Positions 58,059 through 64,000 of a stretch of DNA of 64,000 nucleotides are shown one piece after another. The DNA comes from Azospirillum sp. B510 (GTDB taxonomy: Bacteria > Pseudomonadota > Alphaproteobacteria > Azospirillales > Azospirillaceae), in the NCBI RefSeq assembly GCF_000010725.1, contig NC_013856.1, positions 496,001 to 560,000 of the forward strand. The letters run 5' to 3'. The position numbers and the translations under genes were made by a program. A model generated the notes under the pieces. It was given only the letters and a program-made list of their open reading frames with translations. It ran no database searches and was not told where the DNA came from. Numbering within the stretch: position 1 is the first letter of the stretch; each line of letters begins with the position of its first letter.

Positions 58059-58081
58059 CCCTCTCCCGGGGCGGGAGAGGG
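58059..58081. repeat. CCCTCTCCC hairpin-family copy
   Basis: CCCTCTCCC-N5-GGGAGAGGG just after the amidohydrolase stop and upstream of the doxX-like gene; perfect 9-bp arms. Confidence 0.75.
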
Positions 58082-58100
58082 AATTTAATGGTGGGGTGCC

Positions 58101-60098
58101 TCACACCGCCCAGCAGCCGCAGCCGAGCGCGCCCCAGAAGGACTGCACGTCGGCGGCCGGGACGTCGGCGGCATAGGCGGCGGCATGGTCGTGGCCATGG
58201 ACGCCGCAGCCGGTGGCGCAGCCGCAGGCCGAGGCCAGCGCCTGGCGCTGGTCACCGGCACCCCTGTCGGCCGACTTGTAATAGCCGCCGAATGTGCGCA
58301 CCGGCGACCAGTCCGGCATCGGCTTGGGCAGCTGCGGCGCCAGCGGGCCGTAATCGCCATCGCCATGCACCACCGCCCCGCCGAGCATGGTCAGCACCGA
58401 GGTCAGATGGATGATGCGGTCCTCCGGCACCGAGAAGAAATCGTCCGACAGCACGGCGAGATCGGCGAGCTGGCCGGCCTTGATCTGGCCCTTCTTGCCC
58501 TGTTCGTTGGAGAACCAGGTGTTGGCCTCGGTCCAAAGCCGCAGCGCCGTCTCGCGGTCCAGCAGGTTGGCCCGCGGATAGAGGCCGAGGCCGCCCACCG
58601 TCCGGCCGGTCACCAGCCAGGACAGCGAGACCCAGGGGTTGTAGCTGGCGACGCGGGTGGCGTCGGTGCCGCCGCCGACCGGCAGGCCGGCCGCCATCAT
58701 CCGGGCGATCGGCGGGGTCCGCTCCGCCGCCTTGGCGCCATAGCGCTCGACGAAATATTCGCCCTGATAGGCCATGCGGTGCTGGACGGCGATGCCCCCG
58801 CCGAGTGCGGCGATGCGGTCGATGTTGCGGTCGCTGATCGTCTCGGCATGGTCGAAGAACCAGTGCAGCCCGTCGAAGGGGATGTCGCGGTTGACCTTCT
58901 CGAACACGTCGAGCGCCCGGCTGATCGTCTGGTCATAGGTGGCGTGCAGGCGCCAGGGCCAGCGGTTCTCGGCCAGCAGGCGGATCACCGGCTCCAGGTC
59001 GCCTTCCATGTTCGGCGGCATGTCGGGGCGGGCGACGCGGAAATCCTCGAAATCGGCGGCGGAATAGACCAGCATCTCGCCGGCGCCGTTGTGGCGGTAG
59101 CTGTCGTCGCCGTCGCCCGGCTTCACCTTCGACGCCCAGCCGGCGAAGTCGGCCAGCTCCTCCTTCGGCTTCTGGGTGAACAGGTTGTAGCTGATGCGCA
59201 GGGTCAGCTCGCCGTCGGCATGCAGCTTTTCGATGATGGCGTAATCGTCGGGGTAATTCTGGAAACCGCCGCCGGCATCGATCACCCCGGTCACGCCCAG
59301 CCGGTTCATCTCGCGCATGAAATGGCGGGTGGAGTTCAGCTGGTAGTCGGGGGGCAGCTTCGGCCCCTTGGCCAGCGTCGCATAGAGGATGGTCGCATTC
59401 GGCTGGGCCAGCAGCAGGCCGGTCGGGTTGCCGGCGGCATCGCGCACGATCTCGCCGCCCGGCGGATTCGGCGTGTCCTTGCCGTAGCCGACGGCGCGCA
59501 AGGCCGCGGCGTTCAGCAGGGCGCGGTCATAGAGGTGCAGGATGAAGACCGGCGTGTCGGGGGCGGCGGCGTTGAGCTCCTCGATGGTCGGCAGGCGCTT
59601 CTCGGCGAACTGGTGCTCGGTGAAGCCGCCGACGACGCGGACCCATTGCGGTGCCGGGGTGATGGCCGCCTGTTGCTTCAGCATGGCCATGGCGTCGGCC
59701 AGGCTCGGCACGCCGTCCCAGCGCAGCTCCATGTTGTAATTGAGGCCGCCGCGGATGATGTGCATGTGGCTGTCGATCAGGCCGGGGATCACGCGGCGAC
59801 CCTTGGCGTCGATCACCTTCGCCTGGGGGGCGGCGGCGCGCACCTCCGCCTCGGTGCCGACGGCGAGGAAGCGGCCGTCGCGGATGGCGATGGCGCTGGC
59901 CAGCGGATTGGCGCGGTCGAGCGTGGTGACCTTGGCGTTGACGAGGATCAGGTCACCAGTGGGGACGGTGTTCGGCATGGCGGCATTCCCGGGTCTGGAC
60001 GCGAGGGTTGACAGCAGCGGCGATGCCGGCAGGGCGGTGGCGGCCAGTCCCGCCATCGCCTTCCGGCGGTCGAGTTCGGGAGGGACGGGAGAGGTCAT
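58101..60098 (-). CDS. Amidohydrolase family 3 (YtcJ-like) with Cys/His-rich tail
   Basis: 665 residues from the ATG at 60098. A possible Tat/Sec-like lead (RRKAMAGLAATALPASPLL) precedes the hydrolase. Metal motif VIPGLIDSHMHIIRGG (HxH), later His in LHATYDQ and HWFFDHAETI, and GGGTDATRVASYNPW near the end of the barrel. After the catalytic domain there is an unusual tail of about 40 residues with five Cys and three His (ACGCATGCGVHGHDH ... LGCGCWAV), a likely extra metal site. Its ATG overlaps the XapX stop. The substrate is unknown. Confidence 0.85.
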   Translation of the reverse strand: MTSPVPPELDRRKAMAGLAATALPASPLLSTLASRPGNAAMPNTVPTGDLILVNAKVTTLDRANPLASAIAIRDGRFLAVGTEAEVRAAAPQAKVIDAKGRRVIPGLIDSHMHIIRGGLNYNMELRWDGVPSLADAMAMLKQQAAITPAPQWVRVVGGFTEHQFAEKRLPTIEELNAAAPDTPVFILHLYDRALLNAAALRAVGYGKDTPNPPGGEIVRDAAGNPTGLLLAQPNATILYATLAKGPKLPPDYQLNSTRHFMREMNRLGVTGVIDAGGGFQNYPDDYAIIEKLHADGELTLRISYNLFTQKPKEELADFAGWASKVKPGDGDDSYRHNGAGEMLVYSAADFEDFRVARPDMPPNMEGDLEPVIRLLAENRWPWRLHATYDQTISRALDVFEKVNRDIPFDGLHWFFDHAETISDRNIDRIAALGGGIAVQHRMAYQGEYFVERYGAKAAERTPPIARMMAAGLPVGGGTDATRVASYNPWVSLSWLVTGRTVGGLGLYPRANLLDRETALRLWTEANTWFSNEQGKKGQIKAGQLADLAVLSDDFFSVPEDRIIHLTSVLTMLGGAVVHGDGDYGPLAPQLPKPMPDWSPVRTFGGYYKSADRGAGDQRQALASACGCATGCGVHGHDHAAAYAADVPAADVQSFWGALGCGCWAV

Positions 60099-60385
60099 GC
60101 CTTCTCGCCAATTCCGGTTTTGGCGGCTCCGTCCTTGGCGGCCGGCGGCGTCTCCACCCCGGCATGCGGCCCCAGCACATGGCGGGCGCAATCGCTCTGG
60201 ATGAAGGCGAGCACCGGTTCGCCGGCGACCAGCCGCTTGACGACCGGCACCACCTGTTCGCCGACCAGCATGCCGAGCAGACCGATCAGGGCGATGGTCG
60301 GCGGCGCCGGGGAACGGACCCCGAGCAGCGCATAGATGACGCCGACCAGGATGCCGGCTCCGGCCGAAAGAAGATAGGGCATCAT
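60095..60385 (-). CDS. XapX-domain small membrane protein
   Basis: 96 residues. Two N-terminal hydrophobic helices with the XapX pattern (LLSAGAGILVGVIYALLGVRSPAPPTIALIGLLGMLVGE). The tail is soluble. XapX proteins often sit beside amidohydrolase and YcaC-like genes, as here; their function is unknown. Confidence 0.85.
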   Translation of the reverse strand: MMPYLLSAGAGILVGVIYALLGVRSPAPPTIALIGLLGMLVGEQVVPVVKRLVAGEPVLAFIQSDCARHVLGPHAGVETPPAAKDGAAKTGIGEKA

Positions 60386-60477
60386 GAGGTCCGCTCTCCC
60401 GCTCTGGAAAGGGGGGCCGGCGCCTGGTCGGAACCGGGCGCCGGCCTGGGGGCACAGAGTTGGATCAGGCCGGAGGA

Positions 60478-61164
60478 TCAGGCGTGCTCGTGCTTGACGG
60501 CGCCGACCACCTTGTGCGCGAACTCGCCGCGCTGCGGCGCCTTGTGGACCATGGTGTAGGCGTAGTCGACGCCCATGCCGTAGGCGCCGAAATGCTCGCG
60601 GACGATGTTCATCACGCCGTCATAGGTGCCGCGCTTGGCCCAGTCGCGCTGAAGCTCCAGCAGGACGTTGACCGAGGTGATGGAATGGGCGCCGGCCTGT
60701 TCCATCCGGCGGATGGCGGCGTCATGCGATTCCTGCGAGGTGCCGCCCGAGGCGTCGGTGACGATGTAGACCTCGAAGCCTTCCTCGATGGCGCACAGCG
60801 TCGGGAACAGCAGGCAGGCCTCGGTCCACAGCGCGGCGATGACCAGCTTCTTCTTGCCGGTCGCCTTGACGGCGGCCACCAGCTCCTCGGAGTCCCAGCT
60901 GTTCATCGAGGTGCGCTCGATCGGGTCCTGCTTCAGCACGTCCATCAGTTCCGGCCAGATGTAGCCGGAGAAGCTCTCGGTCTCCACCGCGGTCACGATG
61001 GTCGAGGCGCCGAACAGCTTGGCGGTCTTGGCCAGAGCCACCGTGTTGTTCTTCAACTGCTGGCGGTCGATGTTGACGACGCCGAAGGACATCTGCGGCT
61101 GATGGTCGATGAAGATGAAGACGGTGTCGTCGGCGTTGATGAGCGACTTGGCCTGGAAGGTCAT
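60478..61164 (-). CDS. Isochorismatase-fold hydrolase, YcaC-like
   Basis: 228 residues from the ATG at 61164. The catalytic triad of the cysteine hydrolase fold is seen: Asp20 in FIFIDHQPQM, Lys in KATGKKKLVIAALW, and Cys in WTEACLLFP. EVYIVTDASGGTSQESHDAAIRRMEQAG is typical for YcaC. The substrate is unknown. It precedes the XapX gene (92-bp gap) on the same strand. Confidence 0.88.
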   Translation of the reverse strand: MTFQAKSLINADDTVFIFIDHQPQMSFGVVNIDRQQLKNNTVALAKTAKLFGASTIVTAVETESFSGYIWPELMDVLKQDPIERTSMNSWDSEELVAAVKATGKKKLVIAALWTEACLLFPTLCAIEEGFEVYIVTDASGGTSQESHDAAIRRMEQAGAHSITSVNVLLELQRDWAKRGTYDGVMNIVREHFGAYGMGVDYAYTMVHKAPQRGEFAHKVVGAVKHEHA

Positions 61165-61324
61165 GATCGTTTTCCTGTGATCTGCGTTGGTTTTGAAGGG
61201 GTTGGCTGCCGTTTTCGTCGGCGGCGCCGTCTGAGGAGACAATTGCACGGAGGAGGGTGGCGGGACAATCATGGCAATCAGAACATGATTGTTGCATTAA
61301 TCGGCACAATGCCCCGCTCCCGGC

Positions 61325-62320
61325 TCACGCGCGGATGAAGGCCAGCAGTTCCTCGTTGATGAGGTCCTTCTGGGTGGTGCACATGCCGTGCGAGCCGCCG
61401 GGGATGACTTTGAGCGTGCCCTTCGGCAACATCGCCGCGGCGGCCTTGCCGGTGGTGGCGAGCGGGACGACCTGATCATCGTCGCCATGCAGCACCAGGG
61501 TCGGGACGATCATCTTCTTCAGGTCGTCGCGCTGGTCGGTCTCGGAGAAGGCCTTGATGCACTCGTACTCGGCCTGTAGACCGCCCATCATGCCCTGTAG
61601 CCAGAAGCTGTCGATGACACCCTGCGACACCTTGGCGCCCGGACGGTTGTAGCCATAGAAGGGGATCGTCAGATCCTTGAAGAACTGGGAGCGGTCGGCC
61701 TTCACGCTGGCGCGGATGCCGTCGAACACCTCCATCGGCACGCCGTCCGGATTCCAGGCGGTCTTCACCATGATCGGCGTGATGGCGCCGATCAGCACCG
61801 CTTTGGCGACGCGCGACACGCCGTGGCGGCCGATGTAGCGGGCGACCTCGCCGCCGCCGGTGGAATGGCCGACATGGACGGCGTTCTTCAGGTCCAGCGC
61901 CTCGGTGACGGCGGCCAGATCATCGGCGTAATGATCGAGATCATTGCCGAAGCCCGGCTGCGACGACCGGCCATGGCCGCGGCGGTCATGGGCGATGGTG
62001 CGGTAGCCGTGCTGGGCCAGGAACATCATCTGGTCTTCGAAGGCGTCGCCGGTCAGCGGCCAGCCATGGCTGAAGACCACCGGCTGGCCGGTCTGCGGAC
62101 CCCACTGCTTGACATGGATCTGGACGCCGTCCTTGGTGGTGACGTGGCTGCCCTGGAGCATCGGTTTGGTTCCTTTGGTCTGGTCTGGGCGGGGGGCCGT
62201 CTTTTCGGCGGCGGCTGCGGGGCCGGCGGTGACGCCCAGCAGGCCGCTTCCGGCGACGGCGAGGGCGGCACCGCCGGACAGAACGGTCCGGCGCGACGGG
62301 TGGGAATCCTGGATGGTCAT
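61325..62320 (-). CDS. Exported alpha/beta hydrolase (non-haem chloroperoxidase / arylesterase type)
   Basis: 331 residues. Twin-arginine signal (PSRRTVLSGGAALAVAGSG, cleaved near AAAAEK) suggests Tat export. Core: VVFSHGWPLTGDAFEDQM (oxyanion), nucleophile in VGHSTGGGEVARY, acid in LHGDDDQVVPL, His in IPGGSHGMC. Close to perhydrolase-type esterases. It begins the hydrolase/XapX/amidohydrolase row; the first gene after it starts 160 bp on. Confidence 0.9.
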   Translation of the reverse strand: MTIQDSHPSRRTVLSGGAALAVAGSGLLGVTAGPAAAAEKTAPRPDQTKGTKPMLQGSHVTTKDGVQIHVKQWGPQTGQPVVFSHGWPLTGDAFEDQMMFLAQHGYRTIAHDRRGHGRSSQPGFGNDLDHYADDLAAVTEALDLKNAVHVGHSTGGGEVARYIGRHGVSRVAKAVLIGAITPIMVKTAWNPDGVPMEVFDGIRASVKADRSQFFKDLTIPFYGYNRPGAKVSQGVIDSFWLQGMMGGLQAEYECIKAFSETDQRDDLKKMIVPTLVLHGDDDQVVPLATTGKAAAAMLPKGTLKVIPGGSHGMCTTQKDLINEELLAFIRA

Positions 62321-62540
62321 GCGAAATCCGTTCGGGGCAGGCCCGGGACCGGCAGGACCGGCGCCGGCAGTCTTGATGAACGGATGGTAAGGAATGGACG
62401 GGGAGGAGGATTGCCTCTTAGGAACGGCTTTTGCCGGTTCTGCGCATCGCGTTCTTCAGAACGCGGCGACTGCCCTCAAGGGGAGGCATGAACCGCGGCG
62501 GAGTCGTCCCAACCGCGCCGCCGCCTTGACGATGGGGAGG

Positions 62541-63248
62541 TTATGACGAGGATTGGGCGGCGGCGCAGCCGCCTTCGATGTACTGCCGGTAGTCCTCGCG
62601 CTGGACGGCATAGAGGTCTTCGCCCTCCAGCGGGACGTTGCGGGCATGGCGAAGCGCCGACGCCGATCCGCCAAGATCGATGACCAGGAAATCGACCGTC
62701 GCCAGCGTCGTCGAGATGAAGCTGAGCGCATAGACCTCGGCGGCGATGCCCGCGGTCAAGGCGACGGCCCCCACCGTGTTGGTCGGGCCGACGAGGGGCA
62801 GGACGAGGTAGGATCCGGGCGCCAGCCCGGTCTTGCACAGCGACACGCCGAAATTCGCCTCGCGGCGCTCCAGGCCGAGCGGCGTGGCGACATCGAAGAG
62901 GCCGCCGATGCCCAGCGTCGAATTGACCCCGAAGCGGGCCGCCGAGACCACAGCACCGTCCGCCTTTCCTTGCAGGCCGTTGTCGAGGATCATCTCGATC
63001 TCGGTCAGGTTGGCATAGGCGTTCGACAGGCCGGTCGCCACCGGGGCGGGCAGCCACGGCCCGACATGCTCGACGGTCGGGTTGATCACCCAGTCGACCA
63101 GACCCTTGTTGACGGCGAACATGGCCCGGTTGAAGGATTCATAGGGATCGCCGGGGGGATCGGTGACGGGATCGGCGGCCTGCCCGGCCACCGGGATGCA
63201 GCTCAGCGCCAGGGTCACGATCAGGCCCGCCGCATGTCTTGCCGCCAT
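62541..63248 (-). CDS. mlaA: MlaA/VacJ-family outer-membrane phospholipid transport protein
   Basis: 235 residues. MlaA signatures DPYESFNRAMFAVNKGLVDWVINP, RFGVNSTLGIGGLFDVATPLGL and GSYLVLPLVGPTNTVG are clear. It removes misplaced phospholipid from the outer leaflet. The N-terminus has ALSC, which is not a good lipobox, and a Sec site GQAAD five residues later; so it may be periplasmic and not lipid-anchored. The usual mla partner genes are absent. Confidence 0.9.
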   Translation of the reverse strand: MAARHAAGLIVTLALSCIPVAGQAADPVTDPPGDPYESFNRAMFAVNKGLVDWVINPTVEHVGPWLPAPVATGLSNAYANLTEIEMILDNGLQGKADGAVVSAARFGVNSTLGIGGLFDVATPLGLERREANFGVSLCKTGLAPGSYLVLPLVGPTNTVGAVALTAGIAAEVYALSFISTTLATVDFLVIDLGGSASALRHARNVPLEGEDLYAVQREDYRQYIEGGCAAAQSSS

Positions 63249-63368
63249 GTCGCCTTCCCCCTGCCGCCCGTCTCCGTCCGGATTTGCAGTATCCTGTTCC
63301 CTGCCTCCCGAGCCAAGGGCAAAAAATCCCGATCGGCGGCGTTGGCATGATGCCGGGCCGAGGCGGGC

Positions 63369-63412
63369 GAGATGGAACAGCCGCCGAACGCGGTCTCACA
63401 CTGTTCCATCTC
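63369..63412. terminator. 12-bp hairpin after the phosphotransferase gene
   Basis: GAGATGGAACAG (63369-63380) and CTGTTCCATCTC (63401-63412), 20-nt loop, starting 24 bp after the stop of the leftward phosphotransferase gene. No U-tract follows. Confidence 0.5.
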
Positions 63413-63436
63413 CCGAGTCGGGCGCCGGCCTTGCGC

Positions 63437-64000
63437 TCAGAGCGCCGGCCAGGCGGCCGCCACCAGCCGGCGGACCTCCTCGGCGCTGTCGGTGGCCAGC
63501 GCGGCTTCGGCGACGCGGCGGCAATCCTCCAGGCGCAGGATGCGGATGAAGGCCTTCAGATCGGCGATCACCGCCGGAGTCGCCGACAGTTCGGTCACCC
63601 CCAGCCCGATCAGCAGCGGCGCCGCCATCGGGTCGGAGGCGGAGCCGCCGCACACCGCGACCGTCCGGTCATGGACCTTCGCCCCGCTCACCGCCAGCTT
63701 GATCAGCCGCAGCACGCCCGGATGCAGCGCGTCGAGCTGGGCCGCCACATGCGGGTTGCCACGGTCCATCGCCAGCACATACTGGGTCAGGTCGTTGGTG
63801 CCGATGGACAGGAAGTCGGCCACCGCGCCGATGCGGTCGGCGATCAGCGCCGCCGCCGGCACCTCGATCATCGCGCCAAGCTCGATCGGTTCGGCGCGGC
63901 CGAGCTTCACCCGCTCCTCGTCCACCATCGCCCGCACCGCCAGCAGTTCGGACGGCGAGGCGATCATCGGCACCATGACGCGGCAGGCGCCCACCGGCCT
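63437..64000 (-). CDS. PEP-dependent phosphotransferase, enzyme I-type C-terminal domain (partial)
   Basis: About 187 C-terminal residues; the gene continues past the right edge. PEP-binding barrel pieces: MVPMIASPSELLAVRAMVDEE, LGAMIEVPAAALIADRI, DFLSIGTNDLTQYVLAMDRGN and VAVCGGSASDPMAAPLLIGLGVTELSATPAVI (the Cys here is the catalytic acid of enzyme I). It could be PtsI, PtsP, or the fused fructose FPr/enzyme I; the part needed to decide is outside. Confidence 0.9.
   Translation of the reverse strand, partial: RPVGACRVMVPMIASPSELLAVRAMVDEERVKLGRAEPIELGAMIEVPAAALIADRIGAVADFLSIGTNDLTQYVLAMDRGNPHVAAQLDALHPGVLRLIKLAVSGAKVHDRTVAVCGGSASDPMAAPLLIGLGVTELSATPAVIADLKAFIRILRLEDCRRVAEAALATDSAEEVRRLVAAAWPAL

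Noticed and set aside
63437..64000. Assignment to a specific gene (ptsI, ptsP or fused fructose system)
   Set aside because: Only the shared C-terminal PEP-binding barrel is inside the window; the deciding N-terminal domains are outside.

Overview
The window is GC-rich and its gene content points to a metabolically versatile alphaproteobacterium, most likely an Azospirillum-like member of the Rhodospirillales. The evidence is an R. sphaeroides-style polyol operon, short alphaproteobacterial promoters, a methyl-accepting chemotaxis receptor, a quinoprotein alcohol dehydrogenase, and two group-4 [NiFe]-hydrogenase loci. The genus is an inference from style, not from a marker gene; no rRNA or tRNA gene was seen.

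Layout. (1) 1-6632: a formate hydrogenlyase-type locus. hyfB (partial, runs off the left edge) and a four-cluster ferredoxin point left. A second, paralogous ferredoxin, a cysteine-type formate dehydrogenase FdhF, a HypA-like protein without its zinc domain, and a LysR regulator point right. The 553-bp divergent spacer carries paired ATA-N9-TAT-like sites spaced 21 bp apart. (2) 6799-10955: small unknown proteins, an HD-domain hydrolase, a lipoprotein, and the divergent mntH/mntR pair. (3) 11008-16147: a two-component system next to a Ca-type (WDFS signature) quinoprotein ethanol dehydrogenase and a pentapeptide-repeat protein. (4) 16177-18821: feoA-feoB and a small Cys-rich membrane protein. 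(5) 19426-24730: a four-gene row with an unusually AT-rich start (MFS protein, alpha/beta hydrolase, histidine phosphatase, chemoreceptor). (6) 24851-28969: a secreted BNR-like protein, a polysaccharide pyruvyl transferase family protein, and rpoH. (7) 29059-39228: hypA facing a ten-gene operon.

The ten-gene operon (29936-39228) is the most interesting element. It runs: four-cluster ferredoxin, tungsten-type aldehyde:ferredoxin oxidoreductase (AOR), MoaD-like protein, then a complete seven-subunit membrane-bound group-4 [NiFe] hydrogenase (two antiporter-like subunits, small subunit, NuoH-, NuoI- and NuoC-like subunits, large subunit). The AOR keeps the Cys287/290/294/494 and Glu313 pattern, and the hydrogenase large subunit keeps both Ni-binding CxxC pairs. 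There is no FAD/NAD-linked AorC subunit and no formate dehydrogenase in the operon. I infer an 'aldehyde hydrogenlyase': aldehyde oxidation to acid passes electrons through the ferredoxin to an ion-pumping, H2-evolving complex. Its upstream region has an FNR-type box, a sigma-54-type promoter and a long leader, and shares the GATAAG element with the formate locus.

(8) 39234-48557: a polyol (sorbitol/mannitol) uptake and oxidation operon with fructokinase, facing a ROK regulator across two copies of an AAATCA-N3-TGATTT operator. (9) 48594-55084: MocR-type regulator, CcoG, DUF1289 protein, Lrp regulator, arginase and ornithine cyclodeaminase. (10) 55229-64000: cation/proton antiporter, DUF1275 and DoxX membrane proteins, an amidohydrolase-XapX-YcaC-alpha/beta hydrolase group, MlaA, and the C-terminal part of a PEP-dependent phosphotransferase (runs off the right edge). 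Many intergenic gaps hold strong hairpins, including a family with core CCCTCTCCC-N4/5-GGGAGAGGG.
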